From positions 1 through 10,307 of the forward strand of contig DBPJ01000006.1 of assembly GCA_002304855.1 (NCBI GenBank): DNA of 10,307 nucleotides, given 5' to 3'. Both the position numbers and the translations under genes were made by a program. The stretch's first letter is position 1. Each line of letters starts with the position of its first letter. Positions 1-5,390 of the stretch are shown here, in pieces. A model generated the notes under the pieces. The model was not told the DNA's origin and did not search any database. It saw nothing but the letters and a program-made list of their open reading frames with translations. Source of the DNA: Caryophanales bacterium UBA1423. Its GTDB lineage: Bacteria > Bacillota_I > Bacilli_A > RF39 > UBA660.

Positions 1-330
1 AGTATAACGTGCTAATTCATTTCCTTCCTTATCTAAAAAGATTAATGTTGGTACCGTAATAACCTTAAATTTATCAACTAATTCTTCATTATTATCAATA
101 TTTACATAGTGAACATTAATTATATTTTTATATTCTGCTTTAATTTTATTTAAAACTGGAATCAATTCCATACAATGAGGACATTCAGAACCAAAATTAA
201 TAATTGATGGTAAATTGTTATTACTATAATCCTCTAATAATCCTTGCATCATCTTCTTTTGTTCACTTTTCATTTCATATACCGTAAATATCCCAATTAT
301 TAATAAAACAATAATCCAATAGTTTTTCAT
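1..330 (-). CDS. Membrane-anchored thioredoxin-like protein (3' end cut by window edge)
   Basis: The first 110 residues are visible; the gene runs off the left edge. A hydrophobic segment at about residues 4-18 follows a short MKN start and looks like an uncleaved signal anchor, so the thioredoxin domain would face outside the membrane. The active site is C50-P-H-C53, followed by a helix, and the cis-proline loop is V93-P94-T95, with the strand that follows (LIFLD) typical of the fold. A CPHC dipeptide is the one found in DsbA, but overall length and spacing look like a small thioredoxin, so oxidase versus reductase activity is open. The family catalyses thiol-disulfide exchange. The start is supported by AAGGGTG upstream of ATG at 328-330. 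It is transcribed from its own promoter at 408-436 and divergent from the DUF5661 gene. Confidence 0.85.
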   Translation of the reverse strand, partial: MKNYWIIVLLIIGIFTVYEMKSEQKKMMQGLLEDYSNNNLPSIINFGSECPHCMELIPVLNKIKAEYKNIINVHYVNIDNNEELVDKFKVITVPTLIFLDKEGNELARYT

Positions 331-350
331 CTAATCACCCTTATATATAA

Positions 351-387
351 AATAAGTAGCATCACTACTTATTATTTCAAATAATAA
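351..387 (-). promoter_or_regulatory. Leader of the thioredoxin-like gene with two overlapping inverted repeats
   Basis: Two inverted repeats share bases. One is a perfect 9-base repeat at 369-387 centred on 378 (7 pairs with a 5-base loop in RNA). The second is AATAAGTAG (351-359), loop 360-364, CTACTTATT (365-373). On the minus transcript the second hairpin is followed by TTATATATAA. They share 369-373, so both cannot fold fully at once. This resembles an attenuator, but the stems are mostly A-U pairs. Confidence 0.35.
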
Positions 388-407
388 ATTCTTATTCTTT
401 CATTACC

Positions 408-436
408 ATTATATAAGTTATCAAATTATTTATCAA
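408..436 (-). promoter_or_regulatory. Sigma-A-type promoter of the thioredoxin-like gene
   Basis: On the minus strand there is TTGATA (431-436), a 17-base spacer and a perfect TATAAT (408-413). Transcription would start near 401, giving a leader of about 70 nt before the ATG at 330. This is among the best sigma-A matches in the window. Confidence 0.7.
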
Positions 437-490
437 GATTTTATTGTTAATAATAATGATTTAATAATACATATCAAAAACATTTTATCG

Positions 491-514
491 CTAACAATAA
501 TATAATATTGTTAG
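491..514 (+). promoter_or_regulatory. Promoter -10 of the DUF5661 gene lying inside a perfect dyad (candidate operator)
   Basis: CTAACAATA (491-499) and TATTGTTAG (506-514) are a perfect 9-base inverted repeat with a 6-base centre. A consensus TATAAT (501-506) sits within it and the Shine-Dalgarno sequence begins at its right edge. No good -35 is seen around 478-483, so the promoter may be weak or activator-dependent. A dimeric repressor binding here would block polymerase; as RNA the same repeat could only form if transcription began upstream. Confidence 0.45.
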
Positions 515-523
515 GGAGGTATT

Positions 524-793
524 ATGAAAACTTTTACAATTGAAGAAACCCAGCAAATTGCCAATATACTAGGCATTGACTTTAGCAAAGAATTATTTGA
601 TATTAATCAGTTTAGAATAGGCTTAAATACTGAATTAGAACATGGACTCATCTCACCAGCAACCAATGTAACCAATGATGACCCAATGATGACAGCTAAA
701 ATAGCCTTGGCTCATTTACGGGAATTTCCTGATTATTACACTAGATTAACTAAATTAGAGCAAGAGGCTAAAATATATTGGTCACAAAAGTAA
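524..793 (+). CDS. DUF5661 family protein
   Basis: An 89-residue soluble protein. The segment from about residue 38 to 68, with ELEHGL, a P-A-T-N-V-T-N-D-D-P stretch and then KIALAHL-x-EFPDYY, is the signature I associate with DUF5661, a small family of unknown function. The N-terminal half (FTIEETQQIANILGIDFS) also fits. No cysteine or membrane segment is present; the conserved His, Asp and Glu residues could bind a metal, but that is a guess. The start is supported by AGGGAGGT at 513-520. It is monocistronic: promoter dyad immediately upstream and a hairpin terminator straight after the stop. The next gene is convergent. Family assignment is from recalled sequence features and the biological role is unknown. 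Confidence 0.8.
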   Translation: MKTFTIEETQQIANILGIDFSKELFDINQFRIGLNTELEHGLISPATNVTNDDPMMTAKIALAHLREFPDYYTRLTKLEQEAKIYWSQK

Positions 794-822
794 AAAATAG
801 TACTGAAATTGTACTGTTTTTT
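792..822. terminator. Bidirectional terminator shared by the DUF5661 gene and the convergent orphan gene
   Basis: AAAAAATAGTAC (792-803), 7-base loop, GTACTGTTTTTT (811-822). The stem has 12 pairs including one G-U, and A/T tracts on both sides make it work in both directions. It overlaps the final bases of both convergent genes. Confidence 0.8.
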
Positions 823-1681
823 ATTTATTATTAATATCTTTTACAAATAAATGTAGCGGCTGGGGTTTTATTTTTGAAATAGTTATCTTATCGTCAAAAA
901 AGTCATAACCTTTTCGTCCATAATAAAAGCCATCTATATACCCATAATCAACCGGAATAGATATCATCGCATCACTTAAAAACAATTGCTTATTATCTTT
1001 GACATTAGGATCAACACTAATTAAACAACTATCATAATCACCTTGCTCTTTAAAATACTTCATGCATAGATCATATAACATCGACATCGCATTTTCTGGC
1101 ACATCATTAAAACTGAGTGCTCTATTATTAATTAATGTTTTCTCTCTAACTTTATCTTTCAGCCAAGATTTATTTAATTCAGTAAATGATAAATAAGCAA
1201 ATGGAACATAAGCGAGTTCTCTAAATAGGCCAAATCTAAATGATACTTTTTCTTGATATTTCATGTAATCAATTTTCTGATCAATTAACTCACCAATTTC
1301 TTTAATAACTGGTTTAAAATATATTTTACCTAATCTTTGTTTAGTGTCTTTATCAATTTCTATGATTTCACCTTTAACTCTTTTCAAATATGATGCTTTA
1401 TTGATACATTTAGCCATTCTTTTTAAAAGACTATATAGTTGTTCATTTTCCTTAAGATAATCAATTAATAAAACTAATTCATCAACTATTATCTTTTTAT
1501 TTATTTCTCTATTATCAATATCATATATATCATCCCAATCATATTTAAAAAGATGCAAAGTTAAATAAGTCTTTAATCTTTCATTACTAAAACTACCTTT
1601 AATAGCTACTTTAGCAATAAAATCATCTAGTTCAGCTATAATCAATTGAATAAGTGTATAATCTTTAACTATCATATTCAT
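821..1681 (-). CDS. Hypothetical protein, 286 residues, family not recognised
   Basis: I do not recognise this protein. It is soluble, charged and predicted mainly helical in its first two thirds (long runs such as LIDYLKENEQLYSLLKRMAK near residues 74-93), with a more beta-like tail rich in Tyr, Phe and Gly (VDYGYIDGFYYGRKGYDFF at about 241-259). No signal peptide, membrane span or catalytic motif stands out. The longest frame begins at GTG 1684, but I prefer ATG 1681 because the ribosome binding site AGAGGG at 1690-1695 is 8 bases from it. A TATAAT lies at 1704-1709, only 8 bases from that site, without a clear -35. The gene is monocistronic and follows alaS after a terminator on the same strand. 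Confidence 0.7.
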   Translation of the reverse strand: MNMIVKDYTLIQLIIAELDDFIAKVAIKGSFSNERLKTYLTLHLFKYDWDDIYDIDNREINKKIIVDELVLLIDYLKENEQLYSLLKRMAKCINKASYLKRVKGEIIEIDKDTKQRLGKIYFKPVIKEIGELIDQKIDYMKYQEKVSFRFGLFRELAYVPFAYLSFTELNKSWLKDKVREKTLINNRALSFNDVPENAMSMLYDLCMKYFKEQGDYDSCLISVDPNVKDNKQLFLSDAMISIPVDYGYIDGFYYGRKGYDFFDDKITISKIKPQPLHLFVKDINNK

Positions 1682-1737
1682 CACTATAACCCTCTCTGCT
1701 TCTATTATATTTATCTAATTACTTAAACATTACAGCA

Positions 1738-1764
1738 CAAAAAAACCACAATTATTTGTGGTTT
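1738..1764 (-). terminator. Rho-independent terminator of alaS
   Basis: Minus-strand stem from AAACCACAA (1743-1751) and TTGTGGTTT (1756-1764) with a 4-base loop, 9 perfect pairs. An A run at 1739-1745 gives the U tract on the minus transcript. It begins 7 bases after the alaS stop. Confidence 0.85.
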
Positions 1765-1770
1765 GTTTTT

Positions 1771-3543
1771 TTATTCTAAAATAGCTTTAATTCTTCTGAC
1801 TCCCGCTGAACTACTCTCTTCCTTAATAATTTTAAATTTACCTAACTCACTAGTATTTTTAACATGTGGTCCACCACATATTTCAGCTGAAAAATCACCA
1901 ATTCTATATATTTTAACAACTTCACCATAGCGCTCAGCAAATAATCCTATTAAGCTTTCATCTTGCTTCGCTTCAGTTAAACTTTTTTCTTCCACAATTA
2001 CATCAAGTTTTTGCTCAATAGCTCTATTCACTAATGTTTCTACTTCCGCTATTTCTTCAGGAGTAAGCTTTCGATCAAAACTAAAATCAAAGCGCAAGCG
2101 TTCACTATTGATATTGCTACCTCGTTGATATACAGTATTACCTAATACTTTTCTTAACGTAGCGTGTAACAAGTGAGTAGCAGTATGTAGTTTAGTGGTT
2201 TCTTCACTATTATCGGCTAAACCACCTCTAAATTTCTTTTCTGCTCCTACTCTTGATAATTCTTGGTGTTGTTTAAATCTAGCATGAAAGCCCTCAATAT
2301 CAACTTTAATGTTTTTCTCTTTACATAATTCTATCGTCATCTCTAATGGAAAGCCATATGTATCATATAACCTAAAAGCTATATCACCAGTTAGTGTTTC
2401 AATATTTTTATTATTTTCAATAATCTTATTAAATTCTTTTAACCCTCTTGATAAAGTTTTATTAAAAGCTCTGGCTTCTTTTATCAATTCATCGATAATA
2501 AAATCCTTTTGATTAATTAATTCCGGATAATATTCTCCATATTGATTGATAATAATTAATGCTATATCACCAATTGCTTCCTGGGTTATTTCTAATTGCA
2601 TTAAATAACGACAGGCTCTTCTTATCAATCTTCTTAAAATATATCCTTGATCAGTATTAGATGGTGTGATAGCTCTTTCATCCCCTAAAATAAAGGTCGC
2701 AGCTTTAATATGATCAGCTACAATTCTAAAAGCTCGATCATAAGTTCCACCATATTTCTTATTAGCTAATGCCTCAATCTTTTCAATAATACTTTTAAAA
2801 GCTTCAGTATTATAAACACTATGGCAATCATTAACCGCTAGTAATATTCTTTCAACCCCCATACCAGTATCAACATTTTTTTGCTTTAATAACGCATAAG
2901 TACCATCAGCTAATTTATTATATTCCATAAAGACATTATTCCAAATTTCAATATATTTTCCACAATTACAAGTTGGCCCACATTGATCACTACATTTAGA
3001 TTTTAAGGTATCATAAAATATTTCGGTGTCAGGTCCACATGGACCAGTTAAACCAACTGGACCCCACCAATTATGTTCGCGATCACAGAAAAATATTTTG
3101 TCATCGGTCAACCCTATTTTTTTCCATATTTCATAAGTTTCATTATCACTTGGAACTGCATCATCACCAGCAAAAACAGTAACTACTAATCGTTGGGGAT
3201 TAATATGTAAATGATTAACTAATAGATCATAACTCATTTCAATCGCTTCATTTTTAAAATAATCACCTAATGACCAGTTGCCTAACATTTCAAAAAAAGT
3301 TAAATGGGATTCATCCCCAACTTCATCTATATCAGCCGTACGTAGGCATTTTTGCACATTAACTAAACGCTTCCCAGCTGGATGTTTTTCGCCTAATAAA
3401 TATGGTACTAATGGATGCATACCAGCCGTAGTAAATAAAACGCTAGGATCATTTTCGGGAATTAATGAGGCGCTTTTTATCACTTGATGATTTTTTTCTT
3501 TAAAATAATCAATAAATATGTTTTTAATCTCTTTAATAGTCAT
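1771..3543 (-). CDS. alaS: Alanyl-tRNA synthetase, short form lacking the C-terminal DHHA1/C-Ala region
   Basis: It charges tRNA-Ala with alanine and hydrolyses mischarged tRNA in the cytoplasm. Numbering is from the ATG at 3541-3543, which has GAGGTGG at 3549-3555 ahead of it; the longer GTG start at 3552 would lie inside that ribosome binding site. Class II catalytic core: motif 2 FEMLGNWSLGDYFK (84-97) and motif 3 DTGMGVERIL (225-234). The helical tRNA-recognition region includes YILRRLIRRA (301-310). The editing domain has its full zinc set: H453-TAT-H457 and C556-GGP-H560. The protein ends at residue 590, directly after the editing domain, against about 870 in canonical bacterial AlaRS. 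An inserted cluster (C184, C188, C192, C194) and the GMHPLVPYLLGEKHP stretch mark a divergent subtype. It is either the only AlaRS or a second copy; the window cannot tell. Confidence 0.9.
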   Translation of the reverse strand: MTIKEIKNIFIDYFKEKNHQVIKSASLIPENDPSVLFTTAGMHPLVPYLLGEKHPAGKRLVNVQKCLRTADIDEVGDESHLTFFEMLGNWSLGDYFKNEAIEMSYDLLVNHLHINPQRLVVTVFAGDDAVPSDNETYEIWKKIGLTDDKIFFCDREHNWWGPVGLTGPCGPDTEIFYDTLKSKCSDQCGPTCNCGKYIEIWNNVFMEYNKLADGTYALLKQKNVDTGMGVERILLAVNDCHSVYNTEAFKSIIEKIEALANKKYGGTYDRAFRIVADHIKAATFILGDERAITPSNTDQGYILRRLIRRACRYLMQLEITQEAIGDIALIIINQYGEYYPELINQKDFIIDELIKEARAFNKTLSRGLKEFNKIIENNKNIETLTGDIAFRLYDTYGFPLEMTIELCKEKNIKVDIEGFHARFKQHQELSRVGAEKKFRGGLADNSEETTKLHTATHLLHATLRKVLGNTVYQRGSNINSERLRFDFSFDRKLTPEEIAEVETLVNRAIEQKLDVIVEEKSLTEAKQDESLIGLFAERYGEVVKIYRIGDFSAEICGGPHVKNTSELGKFKIIKEESSSAGVRRIKAILE

Positions 3544-3563
3544 TATTTCCACCTCTGTTAATT

Positions 3564-3592
3564 ATTATAATATTAATTTGTTTTGGTTGCAA
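3564..3592 (-). promoter_or_regulatory. Sigma-A-type promoter of alaS
   Basis: Minus strand: TTGCAA (3587-3592), 17-base spacer, TATAAT (3564-3569). The start point would be near 3557, giving a leader of about 14 nt to the ATG. There is therefore no room for a T-box riboswitch, the usual control of synthetase genes in Bacillota. Confidence 0.65.
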
Positions 3593-3602
3593 TTAATATC
3601 AT

Positions 3603-3631
3603 GAATAGTTTTATGAATATTATCCAAAATA
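3603..3631 (+). promoter_or_regulatory. Candidate sigma-G (forespore) promoter of the SASP gene
   Basis: GAATA at 3603-3607, a 17-base spacer and CAAAATA at 3625-3631. The sigma-G consensus as known from Bacillus is GHATR, 17-18 bases, CATNHTA, so the -35 matches fully and the -10 in six of seven positions. No sigma-A promoter is evident there. Forespore expression is expected of SASP genes. Confidence 0.55.
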
Positions 3632-3663
3632 ATAATGGACGTTTCTGATAGGGAGGTTACTAT

Positions 3664-3828
3664 ATGGGTAATAATAGATCAATTATGTCAGAAAATTTAA
3701 AAGAAAAAATTGCTCAAGAATTAGGTGTCTACCGCACCGTTCAAAATGAAGGTTGGGGAGCTGTCTCCTCAAGAAACTGTGGCAACATGATTAAAAAAGC
3801 AATTGAAATAGCTAATAGGAACTTTTAA
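3664..3828 (+). CDS. Alpha/beta-type small acid-soluble spore protein (SASP)
   Basis: A 54-residue protein. These proteins coat and protect spore DNA and are degraded at germination by the GPR protease. Diagnostic features in order: S6-I-M-S-E-N-L-K (helix 1), I16-A-Q-E-L-G21, then G30-W-G-A-V-S-S-R-N-C-G40 and a helical M-I-K-K-A-I-E-I-A tail. The GWGxVxSRxCG block is typical of clostridial alpha/beta SASPs. The GPR site normally reads E then I/F-A-x-E; here K15 occupies the residue before I16, which may slow cleavage. The start is supported by GGGAGGT at 3651-3657, six bases from ATG. It has its own sigma-G-like promoter and a strong hairpin after it, and faces pyrB. ACGTTTCTG (3639-3647) before the gene is complementary to CAGAAACGT (3829-3837) right after its stop codon. 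Confidence 0.93.
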   Translation: MGNNRSIMSENLKEKIAQELGVYRTVQNEGWGAVSSRNCGNMIKKAIEIANRNF

Positions 3829-3846
3829 CAGAAACGTACCAATAAA

Positions 3847-3870
3847 AAAGGGAGGCAAAAGCCTCCCTTT
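3847..3870. terminator. Terminator shared by the SASP gene and pyrB
   Basis: AAAGGGAGGC (3847-3856), loop AAAA, GCCTCCCTTT (3861-3870): ten perfect pairs, the most GC-rich stem in the window. On the minus strand it is followed by a U run from 3844-3849, so it is best suited to pyrB; for the SASP transcript the U tract is weaker. Confidence 0.9.
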
Positions 3871-3872
3871 CC

Positions 3873-4874
3873 TTAATTAATTGTTCCTAAAGTTTTTACC
3901 ATCCTCTCACTAGATTTAGCTATAATGTCATAATCCATGCCATACATTAACGCAATTAAAGCTACTCTAACCCATAAACCATTATGTACTTGCTCCCAAT
4001 ACTTAGCTCTACAATCATCATCAACAGAAGGAGCAATTTCACTACCTCTTGGTAAAGGATGCATAATAATCGCATCTTTTTTAAATTTATTTAAATTACC
4101 TTCATGAATACTATAATCTATTTGATTATATGGTACATCATTGCCACCATATTCTTTCTGTAGTCTAGTCATATAAACTACATTAAGTTCCGGTATAATT
4201 TGGTCAAAGTCATAAACCAATTCATAACTTACAGTCAATTGTTTAAGTATATCATCTTTTATCTGATAAGCAGGCGGGGCGATAAAATATAACTTTAAAT
4301 TATCAAGTTTAGTTAGTAATAATGCTAATGATCTTACGGTTCTTCCTCTTTGTAAATCTCCAACAAAACCAATGTTTTTACCTGCAAAACCATATTTGTA
4401 GATAGTATAAAAATCTAATAATGCTTGAGTCGGATGTTGATCACTACCTGAGCCAGCATTGATTATTCTGATCCTATCATTTAATTTTTTGGGTGCTTCT
4501 TCAATTAAAGACTCATGAGCAGGATGAAGGCGCATAATAATTAAATCAACATATTGAGCAAACGTCTTAGCACTATCAATTAATGTTTCGTCTTTAGCAA
4601 ACGATGAGGTTGCAATATCTCTTATTTCAGTGCTTTTAATCCCTAAAATATCACAAGCATTTTTAAACGATAAAAAAGTTCGTGTCGATGGCTGAGTAAA
4701 AAATAATAATGCTCGTTTATCATTTAATAAAGTGGCCATCCAATTTAAACCCTCTTTAGTAGCCCCTATTTCTTTTACTTTATCCGTTAGTTCACATATA
4801 CGATATAAAGTAGCCAAATCAAATTGTTGGGCTTTAAGACAATGTTTAATTGTAGTTAATACTTCTTTTTTCAT
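3873..4874 (-). CDS. pyrB: Aspartate carbamoyltransferase catalytic chain
   Basis: It joins carbamoyl phosphate to aspartate, the first committed step of pyrimidine synthesis, in the cytoplasm. At 333 residues it is slightly longer than the usual 305-310. Carbamoyl-phosphate motif P62-S-T-R-T66 within FFTQPSTRTFLSF; the flexible loop SSFAKDETL carries K94, equivalent to the catalytic lysine contributed by a neighbouring subunit; H147-P-T-Q150; GDLQRGRTV (172-180); RLQKE (237-241); HPLPR (272-276), the aspartate-side loop that separates it from ornithine transcarbamylases. No regulatory chain PyrI or other pyr gene is nearby, which is unlike the usual clustered pyr operons. The start is supported by AAAGGG just upstream. 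The 200-base leader holds a small ORF and a terminator-like hairpin that may control it. Confidence 0.93.
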   Translation of the reverse strand: MKKEVLTTIKHCLKAQQFDLATLYRICELTDKVKEIGATKEGLNWMATLLNDKRALLFFTQPSTRTFLSFKNACDILGIKSTEIRDIATSSFAKDETLIDSAKTFAQYVDLIIMRLHPAHESLIEEAPKKLNDRIRIINAGSGSDQHPTQALLDFYTIYKYGFAGKNIGFVGDLQRGRTVRSLALLLTKLDNLKLYFIAPPAYQIKDDILKQLTVSYELVYDFDQIIPELNVVYMTRLQKEYGGNDVPYNQIDYSIHEGNLNKFKKDAIIMHPLPRGSEIAPSVDDDCRAKYWEQVHNGLWVRVALIALMYGMDYDIIAKSSERMVKTLGTIN

Positions 4875-4909
4875 ATTTTCCCTTTCTATTTTTTAAACTA
4901 CAACTTTTT

Positions 4910-4915
4910 ATTATA
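4910..4915 (-). promoter_or_regulatory. Possible -10 element of a pyrB-proximal promoter
   Basis: TATAAT on the minus strand, 36 bases before the pyrB ATG, with no convincing -35 and no extended -10. If active, it would bypass the upstream leader hairpin at 4957-4978. Confidence 0.3.
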
Positions 4916-4956
4916 TTTTTCTATTTGCACTCATCACCTCACATTTAGACATAATA

Positions 4957-4978
4957 AAAGAAGACTTCCGTCTTCTTT
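4957..4978 (-). terminator. Hairpin in the pyrB leader, candidate attenuator
   Basis: AAAGAAGAC (4957-4965), loop of 4, GTCTTCTTT (4970-4978): nine perfect pairs, with TATTAT next on the minus transcript. The 3' U tract is only moderate. No plus-strand gene precedes it, so it most likely acts on the minus-strand transcript starting near 5073. It lies 83 bases ahead of the pyrB start. Confidence 0.55.
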
Positions 4979-5048
4979 ATTTAAAATTTAAAATAATAGA
5001 ATTGATAAATAGATAATGAAGGTTATATATATAATTAATTTTATTCAT
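4977..5048 (-). CDS. Candidate 23-residue leader peptide upstream of pyrB
   Basis: ATG at 5046-5048 and TAA at 4977-4979 define 23 codons, giving a peptide rich in Ile (5), Asn (5) and Tyr (3), with no resemblance I know. GGAAGTG at 5055-5061 is a fair ribosome binding site 8 bases ahead of the ATG, and the promoter at 5080-5088 would start the RNA about 25 nt upstream. The last codons are very U-rich and the stop overlaps the 5' arm of the hairpin at 4957-4978. That arrangement suits transcription-translation coupling: a ribosome reaching the stop would cover the arm and prevent termination. It could equally be a free-standing small peptide gene or a short non-coding RNA of about 120 nt. Confidence 0.4.
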   Translation of the reverse strand: MNKINYIYNLHYLFINSIILNFK

Positions 5049-5079
5049 ATTTATCACTTCCATTAGCCCATTAGCATAA

Positions 5080-5088
5080 ATTATATCA
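5080..5088 (-). promoter_or_regulatory. Extended -10 promoter of the pyrB leader
   Basis: Minus strand TGA followed by TATAAT (5080-5085, TG at 5087-5088), an extended -10 element. A -35-like TTGCAT is present, but with a 15-base spacer, so recognition would rely on the extended -10. The start is predicted near 5073. Confidence 0.5.
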
Positions 5089-5196
5089 CAATTTATTTAA
5101 ATGCAATATATTTTTTTTAATATTTAGGTTGGTAATATAACCACTTTTAAACCTTTTTAATAAACTATGGTAGAAACAATAAAAGGAGGGAGAAAT

Positions 5197-5352
5197 ATGT
5201 TAGGTTACGGATATGGTGGCTTTGGCGGATGCTTTAATCAATGTTTTAAACCATGCTTCAATCCATGCTTTGGTTTTGGATATAATAATGCTATTATTTT
5301 AGTATTATTTATTCTTTTAGTCATCATAATTGGATCACGTTTTATCGTATAA
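5197..5352 (+). CDS. YjcZ-like tiny transmembrane protein with four CFxx tetrapeptides
   Basis: A 51-residue protein. The ATG at 5197 is chosen because AAAAGGAGGG (5181-5190) lies just before it; the in-frame ATG at 5167 has no such site. Layout: Gly/Tyr-rich start (LGYGYGGFGG), then four consecutive tetrads C12-F-N-Q, C16-F-K-P, C20-F-N-P, C24-F-G-F, then a single hydrophobic span at about 32-46 (AIILVLFILLVIII) and a short RFIV tail. The Gly-rich head plus IILVLFILL span is the pattern of the YjcZ/tiny-TM family associated with sporulation in Bacillus; the Cys tetrads are not part of that pattern as I know it and may allow disulfide cross-linking. At DNA level the tetrads are a 12-base tandem repeat at 5230-5277. 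It is followed at 38 bases by a second such gene. Confidence 0.8.
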   Translation: MLGYGYGGFGGCFNQCFKPCFNPCFGFGYNNAIILVLFILLVIIIGSRFIV

Positions 5353-5390
5353 ATGACTAATAACTTACTTTATATGAAAGGGGGAAAAAT

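Larger units (their letters stand above)
4875..5196. other. 322-base intergenic region between pyrB and the YjcZ-like genes
   Basis: The left part holds the pyrB leader: -10 at 5080-5085, the 23-codon ORF, the hairpin, and a second TATAAT at 4910-4915. The right part (5090-5190) must contain the promoter of the YjcZ-like pair, but I see no good sigma-A, sigma-E, sigma-G or sigma-K match; it is a very AT-rich stretch with a run of eight T and small GGTT/AACC repeats at 5128-5153. Confidence 0.6.

Noticed and set aside
457..487. Sigma-G -10-like CATTTTA (481-487) upstream of the DUF5661 gene
   Set aside because: No GHATR element at the right distance, and TATAAT at 501-506 is nearer and perfect.
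2309..2512. Open frame of 67 codons on the plus strand inside alaS
   Set aside because: Lies antisense to conserved AlaRS sequence, with no ribosome binding site or family resemblance; a shadow frame.
3278..3487. Open frame of 69 codons on the plus strand inside alaS
   Set aside because: Antisense to the catalytic core of AlaRS; the composition simply mirrors conserved codons.
3553..3600. T-box riboswitch expected ahead of a Bacillota aminoacyl-tRNA synthetase gene
   Set aside because: The promoter lies about 20-50 bases before the start, leaving no room, and no T-box sequence or terminator is present.
3650..3868. SASP ribosome binding site is complementary to the right arm of the terminator (CCTCCCT at 3862-3868)
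   Set aside because: Any terminator arm that resembles a Shine-Dalgarno gives this by chance; the arm is already paired in a ten-base stem and the pairing would be a pseudoknot with the bracket at 3639/3829.
5167..5196. Longer start for the first YjcZ-like protein (10 extra residues)
   Set aside because: The added codons run through the strong AAAAGGAGGG ribosome binding site that serves the ATG at 5197.
5101..5196. Sporulation promoter for the YjcZ-like pair
   Set aside because: Searched by eye for sigma-E, sigma-F, sigma-G and sigma-K patterns; only partial matches (for example CTATGGTA at 5165-5172) without a matching -35.
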